64,000 nt of DNA from Amphimedon queenslandica. Its lineage: Eukaryota > Porifera > Demospongiae > Haplosclerida > Niphatidae. The stretch is from NCBI RefSeq assembly GCF_000090795.2, contig NW_003546326.1, forward strand, positions 106,746 through 170,745, in the 5' to 3' direction. Under the pieces are notes generated by a model that did not search any database, was not told the DNA's origin, and saw nothing but the letters and a program-made list of their open reading frames with translations. Shown here piece after piece: positions 16,513 to 27,408 of the stretch. The translations under genes were made by a program, and so were the position numbers. Position 1 is the first letter of the stretch; each line of letters opens with the position of its first letter.

Positions 16513-17634
16513 ATGGCAAAAAGTACCGAGGATTCCTCTTTCAGAGTACAATCTCTACAACAAACTTTAAAGTCATGTTTGGATGGTGAATGTAGCAGGT
16601 TCAATGAAGCATTGGGCGGTGAGTCTCTTTGTGATATGTCTTCAAGTTTGCTTGCAGCTAAACTAATCTCGAAAAGCGTCAATAATTACAATGCCATCAA
16701 TGAAGACCTCAAAAATACTATAAGTTCTTTGGAGTCTCTAGAGAAACTGGAAGGTTTCTGCTTGCACCTCATAACAGTAATGGAAGGCATTTCCGAACCA
16801 ATCAAAAAGGCAGCTAAACACTTAGAGACCTCCATATTGAAAGAAGCTCAGGAGAGCCTGGGTGTAACACTTAATATTAGGAAGTCATCGATTCAAGATA
16901 CTGAAAGCCAACCAAACAGCACATCTGCTCATCAGAGGCCTATGCCTCCGAAAAAATGGCCTCACTATTCACATGAACTAGGACGCACACTTCGTGTTTT
17001 TCCTGAAATAAAACATGGGCTAGGGGAGGATATCAGTTTTAGCAAGCCAGCACGTCTTATGTACAATGAGATTGTATCAAAAACGTACTACAATAGACAA
17101 CATTCTGAAATAACCCAAGACTATCAAGAGAAGTCTGTGTGGTCGTATTGCACTGAGTCTAATATATCACCAATGTCAGATCCAGAGCCAGTGTCACCAG
17201 ATTTTCCACCAGTGTTTTGCCATCGACGGCGTAACACAACAATAAATTCTGAATCGGATTCAATGCAGATTAGATCATTCCTTAACAACGAATTGCAGAA
17301 AAAAGTAGAAACATTAGAAAAAGAGAATATTCGCTTGAAGGAAAGGCTAAATTCTAGGAGCACAAGTATTGATCCGTCCAGTACATTGCAATATGACTCT
17401 GAGAGTTTTCAAGAAGGTGAAATGGTCTCGGGAAGGAGACTTTCATCCTCTACTGGACATGTAGCAGAAGAAACATCAGAACTATATATCCATAGTTGTG
17501 AAAATAAAGACTGCCAGATAGAGATGCTCAAATTTCAGTTGAGGGAAAAAGAGAGGGCACTTAGGGAGAAGACAGCTGAATTCCAGGAGTTAAAGGAAGA
17601 GAAAAATCGTCTCTTGAATCATTTTTTGAAGTAG
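16513..17634 (+). CDS. Unrecognised intronless coiled-coil protein, 373 residues
   Basis: I do not recognise this protein. The open frame runs from ATG 16513 to a stop at 17634 with no intron, unlike most neighbours. The first 120 residues look helical (LQQTLKSCLDGECSRFNEAL, then LEKLEGFCLHLITVMEGI). A Pro/Ser-rich middle follows, with MPPKKWPHYSHELGRTLRVF. There are two likely coiled coils: about 258-280 (LQKKVETLEKENIRLKERL) and the last 40 residues (KFQLREKERALREKTAEFQE), ending LLNHFLK. No signal peptide or membrane segment is seen. It is divergent from INTS10. It might be a scaffold or centrosome-type protein, but that rests only on the coiled coils. Confidence 0.75.
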   Translation: MAKSTEDSSFRVQSLQQTLKSCLDGECSRFNEALGGESLCDMSSSLLAAKLISKSVNNYNAINEDLKNTISSLESLEKLEGFCLHLITVMEGISEPIKKAAKHLETSILKEAQESLGVTLNIRKSSIQDTESQPNSTSAHQRPMPPKKWPHYSHELGRTLRVFPEIKHGLGEDISFSKPARLMYNEIVSKTYYNRQHSEITQDYQEKSVWSYCTESNISPMSDPEPVSPDFPPVFCHRRRNTTINSESDSMQIRSFLNNELQKKVETLEKENIRLKERLNSRSTSIDPSSTLQYDSESFQEGEMVSGRRLSSSTGHVAEETSELYIHSCENKDCQIEMLKFQLREKERALREKTAEFQELKEEKNRLLNHFLK

Positions 17635-17912
17635 TAATGGAAAAGAAAGATCTAAAAATGTAACAATAAGTTTACTATTTTTGTTAGCTGGATATTTATT
17701 ATTTTTGTTGTTGAAATAATAAAACAGTCATTCCAGGAACAATTCAATGATATTCACAGCCACATCACACCACACTAAAACCACATACTACATTATGATC
17801 CTATCATCATAACAGCAGTGCAAGGTTTCTATTAACGTATACTGAAACCGAAAATAGTTTTAAAATAAAGAACATTATTATGATTCATAAATAATAAACT
17901 ACAAAAATACTA

Positions 17913-19738
17913 TCATTGTTTAATGTAAACTTCAATTTTGTCTCCATCCTTCATGCGATACGTATACAAAGCCTTTGACTCTATCCTCAGCTCCTCCCCT
18001 CCATAAATCTTGGACCCCTCATCATCATTATAATAGACTCTGAGCTTGGACGGAGGTACGAGAATCCTACGCCCGATCCACCGTCTAAACTGACGTGTCG
18101 TCTGCATAATATCAACTTCAATGGCCTCATCTGGTCTCTCAATGCCTTCATAAGTGAAAGTCATGTTTGCTACTCTTGGTGCTTCTAGAGAAACTTGGAC
18201 CAGCGGCTGCAAGTGACCATGCTTTTCTAACAAGCGTCTGTAAGCATCAGGAGGATTAGAGTGATCTTTGTATTCTCTCAGAAACCATCTCTCAGCGTCT
18301 TGTCTTTCTTCTCCGGATATTACGCTCTTGTTGAGGTAAGACACAAGGGGCAGGCGGGCAATGGCTGCAAAGCGACTCTCTTTCATTGTCATATTTTGAT
18401 AGAAAGGAAGACGCAGTAGAGAGACGTGCCTTAGACGAGGGTAGGCCCCCAGTCTCTCAACTTCATCCCAAGAATCAAGCTGAGAGTCGTTTAGATTTAT
18501 GGACTCAAGGACCCGAAAGAGAGAAGACCCTGAGCCACTAGAATGTAAGATTTTCTGTAATGGATTAGAATTGAGAATGAGGGAGAGGAGATTTGGAAAG
18601 AGAGCTCCGATGCACTCAACACTGAACCACTGTGAGAGCTGGTTTTCGACAAAATAAAGCTTAGAGACTTTATGATGCACCAGTCTACCATCCTCCCTTT
18701 CTCCATCTAACGCCTGAAGTATATCAGAATCAGTGTACTGATTGCAGCTGAGATGAAGCTCAGACAAACTAGAAAAGGAAAAAAAATAATAATCATCATT
18801 TATAGCCTCAAATACAAAACTAGTAAGCTATACTACAACAATACTATTAATATTTTTGACTCTATCATGTATGCATGCTATTAAATTTTAGTCCCTTGTT
18901 CACTTACTTTGGCAGAACTGGTAGAGATGTCACTACAGTCTTAAAGGGAACTCCAGTGCAGCTAAGCTGAAGACAGACTAATGAGTCGTGTGGACAAGGA
19001 AGAGGAAGAGTAGGTGAAGCAGCACCTGATAGAGTCCTGTTGAGGGTGAGATTGAGATTTTCTAGTAATGGCATTGACGAAATAATAGCAAAGATCTACA
19101 TAAGAAAGAACGTCGAAAATTAAAAAAAAAACAAGAGCTCTTCAGGTGCAAATAAAGATTCTCATTAGCAGTGGGTAAACATAAAAGGAGAGGGAGAGAC
19201 TTACCGCCTCCCAGTCTTTTATCAAGTTATTTATCATGTGAAGCGAGGTTAGCTTCGGACACATTGAGGAGAGCTTTTCAACCGGGCCACTCTCAGATAT
19301 GCCTTTATCATCAACAGTAATGTTCTTCCTCTCCTCTACTGGAGAAGCACCTAAATATCAAAGAAGAAATAGTACAACTGTGTTATTTAATGAATAAATT
19401 TAAAGTTTCATTATCATAATCAACAATAAACAGCACCTGCAGGAACTGAATACAAATTTAAGCTACATATGTTCTAAAAATAGATTGTGCAAATTAATTA
19501 GCTTGCCATTAAAATTGAAATTATCACTTTAAAATTTCAATTTCTTGCCTGGTTTGCTTTTAGGCGAGTGCTCCTTAATGACCTGAAACACTGGGAGTAC
19601 CTCGGGATTGAAGAACTCCTCTGGTCCGCTGCAGTACTTGTCTGTGATGGCATCCACCAAAGTAACTACTACTGTCCTGGAATCTTTCTCTTCTGCTCCA
19701 GTCTCCATGCTACAGGCCGAGCCCTTAGCCACCGCCAT
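17913..19738 (-). CDS. TBCEL: Tubulin-folding cofactor E-like protein
   Basis: TBCEL-type protein that destabilises tubulin; it has leucine-rich repeats and a C-terminal ubiquitin-like domain but no CAP-Gly domain, which separates it from TBCE. Start MAVAKGSACSMETGAEEK at 19738 is the first ATG in frame; exon 1 (to 19549) has VDAITDKYCSGPEEFFNPEV, like the TBCEL N-terminus. Exon 2 is 19205-19350, a third is about 18905-19095, and the last is 17913 to about 18770. The LRRs give LSELHLSCNQ and LLSLILNSNPL. A TBCEL-specific stretch reads FAAIARLPLVSYLNKSVISG-EERQDAERWF. The ubiquitin-like end is KLRVYYNDDEG...YRMKDGDKIEVYIKQ. Intron 1 starts with GC. Confidence 0.88.
19351..19548 (-). other. GC-AG intron in TBCEL
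   Basis: On the minus strand exon 1 ends AAACCAG and the intron starts GCAAGAAATT, the same AG/GCAAG context as in EIF3F. The acceptor TTTAG lies before GTGCTTCTCC. Without it the frame runs into a stop after KLKF; with it the protein continues GASPVEERKN into the leucine-rich repeats. Confidence 0.75.
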
Positions 19739-19915
19739 CTCAACTCTGTAGTCTATTATTATGTTTATGAGCTTCTCTTTTATATGAAAAGACTGAAAAT
19801 TGGACACGTCATAACAAAGGACATCATCAAGTTTACAACTTCATTATTTACGTGGGCGTAGAATAAGCACGCCCACCAGAAATAGGTGGGGCTAGAGTCT
19901 GCTGCCAATTTTAGA
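19739..19915. promoter_or_regulatory. Divergent promoter between TBCEL and the DHAR-like gene
   Basis: 177 bp between start codons of two divergent genes. Inferred from position; no core element was identified. Confidence 0.45.
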
Positions 19916-20849
19916 ATGGCCCTAAAGAGAGAATACAAATTTTATGTGAAAGTAAAATTGATTTTAAAACTGCTTGCGCTCCATTGATTTCTTTATGAGT
20001 AGGCTTCACCTGACGGGCGAGGTCTAGGTGACTGTCCTTTTACACACAGAGCCAATATAGGCCTCAAAGCTAAAGGTAAAATCCTCATCAATCCTTGTAA
20101 TCATTATATTATTGCTGTCTAAAAAGGTGTGACGGATGTGAGTCTAGTCTTGATTGATCTCTCAAACAAGCCAGAATGGTATAAGAAGCTAAATCCAGCT
20201 GGATCAGTCCCTGCCCTCCAGTAAGACAGCTGCCAATGTAATAGTTTCACTAGCCATTTCCTTGTTTGGGTGGAGAATGGACTGTATACATAATGTATCA
20301 CTATTATGTATCTACCTTTACTTGCTCCTGTTAGATATGATGATGAGATTATTACCGACTCATACAAGATATTGGAGTATCTGGATGAGACGTATCCAGA
20401 GCCTCCACTTAACCCGCCGAATAACAAAGAAGCTGAAGAAGCAACTGGTACGCTAGTCCAAGAATTCACACCATATAACCTTACCCTCTCTTCTTTCTAC
20501 AGGTCAAATCTTTGGTGCCTTTTCTGCTTGGATCAAGAACACCGATGACTCAAAAGACTCCGAGCTAAAGGAAGCATTTGAAGCCGAACTGGAAAAGATT
20601 AACAATTACATGGGGCGCCACTCCTGGTCAATGCTTTGCTCTGATAGCTGGTCCTTTGCTGACTGTGTCCTTGCCCCAAGACTCTATCACATACAGACAG
20701 TTGCTGAAGACTTCAAGGGGTACACCCGCTTGAATGAGTACTACAACTTGAAGCAGTACATGGATACGGTTTTTTTAAGTGAAGAGTTTGTCTCTACTTG
20801 TTATCCCCGGGAATACATATTGAAGGGATGGGCTAAATATCGCAAATAA
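19916..20849 (+). CDS. Dehydroascorbate reductase-like glutathione transferase (five exons)
   Basis: Predicted glutathione-dependent enzyme that recycles dehydroascorbate to ascorbate. It belongs to the GST fold group shared by plant DHAR and animal CLIC proteins. Exons 19916-19951, 20003-20075, 20127-20220, 20335-20447 and 20503-20849 join to 220 residues, close to plant DHARs (about 213). The N-terminus reads FYVKASPDGRGLGDCPFTHR; the Cys of DCPFTHR is the expected catalytic residue. It continues IDLSNKPEWYKKLNPAGSVP, with the glutathione-binding cis-proline (SVPALQ), then DSYKILEYLDETYPEPPL. The helical domain has SWSFADCVLAPRLYH. No long membrane segment of the CLIC kind stands out. Ascorbate as substrate is inferred from plant similarity. 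Confidence 0.82.
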
Positions 20850-22331
20850 ACAAAGTCACAGAAACTATGTGAAATTTATTTCTCTCTATTAATCACGTTG
20901 ATTTGTTTTTTTAGTAGTATATAGGTCTTTTAACATCTTTTAGCTCATAATTATTATCATAACGATAAAGTTTACTTCTTGCTATTATCATTATCGCTAT
21001 CTATTAATTGTTTTTTTTCTCTCCATGATCATCAAAAATTCATTTTAGCAAAAATCAAAATTCAATTATTACAAAATCATTAATAATTATTAAATTTTAT
21101 TGGTAAAGGAAATTACGATTATAAGAAAAATCTTAATTGCATGACACACACACACACACACAAATCACAACGAGACGATCCCTGAACCAGCTTTAAGTCT
21201 CGGCATCATTGTGTGTGTGTGAGGTGAGATAGAAAGCAATCAAGTCCTAAGTTTTACAGCTTAAGTTACAACTCTTCAATAGCACTACTGCGATCCATTA
21301 ATCATTCCCTGTATGAGTGCCATTATTATTCTTCTTGATACGATATAATCCCCTCCATCCATCGTAACCACAATCATCCATTGATCCATTAAACCCCTTC
21401 ATATCACCATCCATGGATACATACATGTAGTATGTTGTAGTAATACCCCTCCATAAAAAATCAGCCACAATCCATTATCGGTATTACATTTATGACATTA
21501 CAATCTCTTGCCTATAATGCTGCATTTGGTGTAGTAAACAAGGCATAGTGTAGCATTGGCAAAGTCCATTCATTACAAAAAGTGTAATTCCAATTTCAAT
21601 AGCAAATCCTGCTGCTCCATATTATTCTTAATCTCCATTACGTTCCTTATATAAGTCAGTATGCAGTATTTTTCGTGTGTACGTCTAACTTTCTTGTTTT
21701 TTTTCTGGTATAGTCTTTTAATCTTGTCATTTAAAGATAAAAATCTCCCGGCCTTAAATCAAAAAACCACTGCTGATTGATACTAGTCAATGAGAAATCA
21801 ATTAGTAGAATCAACTCAAAACTGGTATTGTTCACATGTGCATGTAACAGCCTCTGTGTGTGTTCTTCAAAGACCCATTTAGTGCTGCGTTAATTCTGTC
21901 AGACTTGCTTTGTAATAGTGCATGGGTGTGTATATATTCACCTAGTCACTGCCTCCTCCTATAGGCCACACAATAATCACTCAAATTCACTTACTGGAGT
22001 TGTACTCAGTCACTTTCAATGTCAATATCAACCAACCAACACGTCTTAGCTTTAGATTCAAGTTCGATTCTTTAGTGTACGTGTAGCTTTTCCAACTTCT
22101 TTTTGTGAATGTGAGCTTTGAAGTGAAGCAACACGAGGATAAGTGTTCTAGGCTGGGTCTTTGGTGTGATGATTAGTAACAAGTCTGCAGTCGAATGAAG
22201 AGAAGAGAGAGAGGGGGGGAGAAAGAGAGAGAGAGAGATAGGGAGGGGGTGACAAAAACAATAACCTAGAGAGATGCATAATAGAAATAAAGAGAGGGAG
22301 AGAGGTGGTGAATAAAGAGATAATTGAGAGA

Positions 22332-22378
<47 letters not shown>

Positions 22379-22456
22379 CAAGTGACCAGTGATCGGAATG
22401 AGTGTCTGTGGGAATGTACAAATGAAATTCATACAAGTACATACACTCACAAAACA

Positions 22457-22487
<31 letters not shown>

Positions 22488-22722
22488 TTATCACAATTAT
22501 AATATAATATATGATACAGTAAAGACATACAATAGGTACATGTATAAACACAAAAAGGTACAGACAATTTATAATGATAATGAAATAAAAATTGAGCAAC
22601 CAAAAGCCAGTAAAAGAAAGAGAGAGAGAAAGAAAGAAAGAAAAATAGAAGGTGAAGTGTAGAAGTAGTGTGAGTTCCAAGAGAAAGTAGAGCTAGCTTT
22701 TGGAGGCGCAAGAGAAAGACCG
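20850..22722. other. Gene-poor stretch between DHAR-like gene and DDX6
   Basis: No convincing coding exon in 1.9 kb. It should hold the 3' UTRs of two converging genes. It contains a CACACA run (about 21144-21162) with a TGTGTG run near 21210, a GA-rich patch (about 22200-22250), an ATA/AAT run (about 22338-22378) and a second one (about 22458-22490). The open frames here are simple-repeat artefacts. Confidence 0.7.
22338..22378. repeat. (AAT)n microsatellite
   Basis: GATAATGATAATAATAAT run ending before CAAGTGACCAG. Confidence 0.9.
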
Positions 22723-23969
22723 TTAAGTTTTTAACGGCTTCGCTCCCTCTGACTTTGAAGAGCTAGTCTGGGGAGGAGCCTCGTTGAGTACCTGATACTC
22801 AGCCACGTAGAGTCTCTTATCGATTTCCTTTGGGACTGGTTTTATTTCCGTCTTGAGTTGCTGTTCGGTGGAAAAGAGATTGAATCGGTCGTCATGCGTG
22901 ATGAGATTAATGGCGAGTCCAAGGTGCCCGAATCTTCCGGAGCGCCCGATGCGATGGAGATAGGTTTCGGAGGTCTTTGGGAAGTCGAAATTGATGACAA
23001 CATTGACTGCTTGAATGTCGATGCCTCTTGTAAGGAGATCTATAGAAGCATGGGAACTGATACTTTAGGAATAAGGAAATTGCTTTTTAAAAATAGGCTA
23101 TTTTTTAAATGCTCATAACTCAAAAATTACTTGTCGGAATCAACTCAAACTTTCTACGTAGCATAAGAACGTCAATAATCTTTTTGTAAACATATGTGTC
23201 AATGTTCTTACCAGTACAGACTAGATTACGACACTCTCCATTCCTGAAGTCATGGAAGACCCTGTTCCTGTGATGCTGTGCCATCTTACTATGCATGAAG
23301 AAGCAAGAGTAGCCGAGCTGGGTGATCTTCTTGGCCAATAGCTCAACGCGTTGAACTGAATTGCAGAATATTATACTCTGATTAATTTGTAACTAAAAGA
23401 GAGAGAGGAAGGAAGGGGAAGCTGTTAATGGTCATAAATGACAAGCAAGCAGGGGTCATCGAATTCCCAGTACAACATTCCCAAATAGACACCAAATTGG
23501 ATTGTCTCAGTTACACAATGGGCTATTGTTATTGTTATTCATGTGGTGATGTACATGCTAACCATGCAGCTTTCAAAACACACACACACACACACTAGCT
23601 ATCACAAGCTCACAGAAAGATACTTCTATACAGACATAATGTACACTAGTCAGTCCCTTACTTTTGAGAAGAGTGTGTTAAGACAATGGACTTTCTGTCT
23701 TTCCTCCAAGTATGCGTAATATTGGGTGACACCTTTCAGGGTTAGCTCATCCATCAGGTTAATCTTGTACGGATTACGCATGTGAGTGTCCTACATGAGG
23801 AGAGGCACCATGACCCACCCATTGACACGCCCACCACTGACCATAAAACCTTGAATGGAGATAGGGAATGTCGCAGAGAAGAGAAAGACTTGTCGTCCTG
23901 AGGGTAGCCTTGATATGATCCTGTCCAGTGTCTTCTGGTAATCCATTGATAACAACTTATCAGCCTATG

Positions 23970-24006
<37 letters not shown>

Positions 24007-25063
24007 TAGTCAAGTTTGTAAGCAGCTGCTTCAAAATAATCCTAAATTCCTAGCACTAATAATCGCCTAATTGAATAGACCCAACTAATAAATAAACACT
24101 TATATGCCCTACATGTACATATACCAGTCCCTATTACCAAAGTAGCTTACCTCATCTAGAACGAGTATTTGGCACGCACCCATCTTAGCCACACCCTTTT
24201 CAATGAGGTCCAATATTCTCCCGGGGGTTGCGACGATGATGTGAACGGTTTCATCGAGTCTCATAATATCGTCTCTTAGACTCGTACCTCCTGTTGTCAC
24301 CATCACACGAGCGTTCATGTGCTTCCCTAGCTCAATGCAGAGCTGTGACGTCTGTAATGCTAGCTCTCGTGTCGGGACAATTACCAATGCTAGATAAAGA
24401 GAAGATAGGATACTTTAGGATATCTTAGGATACTTCAAGATATCTTAGAATACAACATCTATTATAAAGTAATATGTCACCAGTCTCATGACACAATAAA
24501 TTTAACATGATTACTCTGCAATTACTAGTATACTCTAGTAAAACACTGCATATTTCAGTATACTACATGCACTTACATTGTATGTGTGTCTTATCGGTGT
24601 CGATCTTCTCCAGGAGTGGGATGAGATATGCTCCGGTTTTACCCGTCCCGTTCTTTGCTCGGGCAAGTATGTCCCTCCCAGCGAGAGCTATGGGTATGCT
24701 CTCCTCTTGAATCGGAGAAGGAGCTTCGTAGCCTTTTTCAAAGATACCCATGAGAAGGTCTCTCTTAAGGCAGTAGTCTTCAAATTCGTTGCCTTTTCTA
24801 CGAGCGACATCCTAAAATAAGAGGAGAGAGAGATGAATGATAAGCTATATAAAGGACTGGGCTCACTTCTGTTTGTTTTCTTTTGTCCTTAGGAGGTATG
24901 GCTAGTTTGCCTTTCCAGTCTCCACTAAAAGAGAGAAGCGAGAATAAAAATAATTTACAATTAGGAAAAGTGAGAATTAGGACTATAGGAGTGAGATATA
25001 AAGGACTTACTTTTCAGTAGCAGAATGGGAAGTGGCGCTAGAGATTGCTGCAGGAGCGGCCAT
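22723..25063 (-). CDS. DDX6: DEAD-box RNA helicase DDX6 (Dhh1/Me31B)
   Basis: Cytoplasmic P-body ATPase that represses translation and promotes mRNA decapping and microRNA silencing. Start [17 protein letters not shown] at 25063. Exons in order give [20 protein letters not shown] (the family N-terminus) and [20 protein letters not shown]. The Q motif follows ([12 protein letters not shown]), then motif [17 protein letters not shown] (about 24640) and [19 protein letters not shown] and [10 protein letters not shown] (24150-24390). Motif II is LVLDE. Later come [34 protein letters not shown] (23211-23350) and the last exon with [32 protein letters not shown], ending KPLKT at 22723. All helicase motifs look intact. 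An intron at about 23065-23210 carries a small fragment of the dispersed repeat. It is divergent from FDXACB1. Confidence 0.95.
23968..24003. repeat. (GA)n microsatellite in a DDX6 intron
   Basis: Uninterrupted GAGAGA run of about 35 bp. Confidence 0.9.
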
Positions 25064-25337
25064 TTTAAAACAGCAGGCGAGTCCTTTTGTACAAAGTTGG
25101 GGACACGGTTTAAAAAAAAAGAGTCCGAATGAGGGAAAGGGAGAATAAAGAAGGGATGAGTGGGGGCTTTACGAGGCGCAAGAATAGACTGCGAGTGCTC
25201 CTGTGGAGAGAGAGAGAATAACTGCCTTGTGAATCTGTGTCTTTTGCTGACAATCTCCGAATAACTCCGCGTGACTATCAGTATAACTACGGATACTAAA
25301 ATGTGCCCCGCGCTATGGGGGAATAATCCCGGACCCA
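25064..25337. promoter_or_regulatory. Divergent promoter between DDX6 and FDXACB1
   Basis: 274 bp between the two start codons, with a CGCGCTATGGGG stretch just upstream of FDXACB1. Inferred from position. Confidence 0.4.
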
Positions 25338-27257
25338 ATGTCATATGTATTGCTAGTTGGTGAGGGAAACTTTTCGTTCACACTTTCCTACTGCAAGAGG
25401 TGGCCATTGCAAAGCAGAGAGAAGGTACTGAGTACTTCCTTTGACAAAAGAGATACTGTAGAGAGGAGACATGTTGAAGCTGCAGGAACCATCCAAGAGT
25501 TACAAGATGAGAATGGAGCCGCCGTCCATTTTTCTATTGATGCTACTAAATTGGACAAATACGATGTCATACTGGAAAGCTCACCTTTTAGCAGGATAAT
25601 TTTTAATTTTCCACACATCGGGGGAAAATCTAATCTAAAATTAAACAAGGCCCTCGCTCAAGGGTTCTTGACATCAGCAAGTAAAATCTTAGACCCCCTG
25701 GGAGGCGAAATTTGGTTGAGCTTGTGTCAAGGTCAAGGGGGCACTCCTGTTGATGACAGTGGGCGTGGTTACGAGAACAGTTGGAAAATTGTTGAATTGG
25801 CAGCCGAATCTGGTCTCATTTTGACTGAAGTTCGTTCTTTTCTCAATTCTGATTGGCCAGGATACACATCCACTGGTTACCGTGGTAATGATAAAGGTTT
25901 TAACGTAGAAGGTGCTTTGACTCACATATTTACAAAAGAAAAGATAAGCCGAGATGCATGGACCTCAAATAAAGACGGCATATTTAAAGTTGAACCGTGT
26001 CGAGCTTGTTATTGCAATTGTGACCAGCAGACTACTCTTCATCCTGCAGTGTTGATTCAAGAGCTAAAACCTTATGAATGCTTTGTGTACCCATTATTGG
26101 CTCAGGAATGGCATCCACTAAGACGTGTTACTAAGATAATGACTGATAGCCTTACACAATACCTCTCTCTCTCAAATTCATCCATTACAGTCCTTCCTTG
26201 TTCATATTGGCCTACTGTGCATAATTCAAGTTGTATTTTGTCCTATTTTAAAGAAGATAATAATAAAAGACAAATAATGCTTTTATCTGGTGATGAGTTG
26301 CTTCTAGAATCATCACTGAGTGATCATGTTCATCTATTATTAGCAAAATTTGGAGAGAAACCTGAAGACTCCATTAAAGGGAGTTTTGCTTCTCACACAT
26401 TCATTCTCTCTTCAGCTGTATACTCTGCAGGAGAGTCCAGTGATCAATCTGTGATCAATCAAGATCAATCTGCATCAGCTAGTGCATTATCTCAGAATCA
26501 AATCAAATCAAATCCCAATCAGCCGTTAGTGACTCACCAGTTGATGATTCTAACCATCAGTAGTAGGAAAAACAAGACAATGACAAGTGGATTAAAAAGC
26601 ATGACAGTTGCTGCTTTATCTACTGCTTTACAGGTTAGTCATTCAGACCTGGAATGGATTAACTCTGATGCAACTACTGGTGACCAGCAAAGTCTTGTGG
26701 TCTTACGAAGAGGCTCTCAAAGTCCTCGAGTTCTTGCGCTCCTTTCTCCTATTTTAAACGATCCACTTCTTGCTGGCTCTAATAGTTGTTATCAGTATGC
26801 CATTGTATTTCTAGAGGGACTTGTGTCTATAAAGTATGCTATACTTGACTGGAGGATGCTGTGGTCAAAAGATATCAGGTTTTATAAGCAGTTCTGCTCC
26901 TTGGAGCAAATGGAAACACTCGAATTTCATCCCTTTTCATTATTTCCTCCAAAATTCACACACGACGTGAGCTTTTGGGTCAAAAGAGAAGTTGAAGGAG
27001 GAAATATTGAGGCAGCGAGGGTCAATTCCTCTTTAATGAGTGTGGTAACATCAATTGCTGGACTAAACTTGTATTCTGTTCATTGCATTGATACTTTTGA
27101 AGCTCCAGACGAGTCTCTACATTCTGGTCTGACAAGTTTCTGTTACCGGTTAGTCTACTATTCACCTGATGGTGCTCTTGGGAAATCTCGTGCTTCAGGA
27201 TTGCAGCAGTTGATTAGGGATTCAATTGAGCAAGACTTGAAGTGGAAATTGAGATAA
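25338..27257 (+). CDS. FDXACB1: FDXACB1-type protein: DUF2431 Rossmann domain plus anticodon-binding domain, intronless
   Basis: 639 residues in one exon from ATG 25338. The N-terminal 200 residues form a DUF2431/BMT5-like Rossmann fold: LLVGEGNFSFTLSYC, STSFDKRDTV, then IIFNFPHIGGKSNLKLN, as in yeast 25S rRNA uridine methyltransferase Bmt5. The last 100 residues (FTHDVSFWVKREVEGG to IEQDLKWKLR) match the ferredoxin-fold anticodon-binding domain of phenylalanyl-tRNA synthetase, the combination that defines FDXACB1. The middle, about 200-530, looks partly like a decayed PheRS-type region (ILDWRMLWSKDIRFYKQFCS). The biochemical role is not established; RNA methylation is inferred from the N-terminal domain. 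The head-to-head partner is DDX6. Confidence 0.87.
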   Translation: MSYVLLVGEGNFSFTLSYCKRWPLQSREKVLSTSFDKRDTVERRHVEAAGTIQELQDENGAAVHFSIDATKLDKYDVILESSPFSRIIFNFPHIGGKSNLKLNKALAQGFLTSASKILDPLGGEIWLSLCQGQGGTPVDDSGRGYENSWKIVELAAESGLILTEVRSFLNSDWPGYTSTGYRGNDKGFNVEGALTHIFTKEKISRDAWTSNKDGIFKVEPCRACYCNCDQQTTLHPAVLIQELKPYECFVYPLLAQEWHPLRRVTKIMTDSLTQYLSLSNSSITVLPCSYWPTVHNSSCILSYFKEDNNKRQIMLLSGDELLLESSLSDHVHLLLAKFGEKPEDSIKGSFASHTFILSSAVYSAGESSDQSVINQDQSASASALSQNQIKSNPNQPLVTHQLMILTISSRKNKTMTSGLKSMTVAALSTALQVSHSDLEWINSDATTGDQQSLVVLRRGSQSPRVLALLSPILNDPLLAGSNSCYQYAIVFLEGLVSIKYAILDWRMLWSKDIRFYKQFCSLEQMETLEFHPFSLFPPKFTHDVSFWVKREVEGGNIEAARVNSSLMSVVTSIAGLNLYSVHCIDTFEAPDESLHSGLTSFCYRLVYYSPDGALGKSRASGLQQLIRDSIEQDLKWKLR

Positions 27258-27408
27258 TAATTTGTTTTGCTACAGTTACTATACTTGTGTGTATGGTTGT
27301 TGTTTGTTTTTTTCAAAAAAGTATTAGTCATTACAAAAAATTATTAACTTAGAACAAAATTAGTATGGATAGAATGAACAGAGAACACATACAAATTACT
27401 GAAATTAG

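Noticed and set aside
22148-22711. 187-residue minus-strand frame rich in Ile, Ser and Leu
   Set aside because: Built from AAT and GA simple repeats after the DDX6 stop; no family resemblance.
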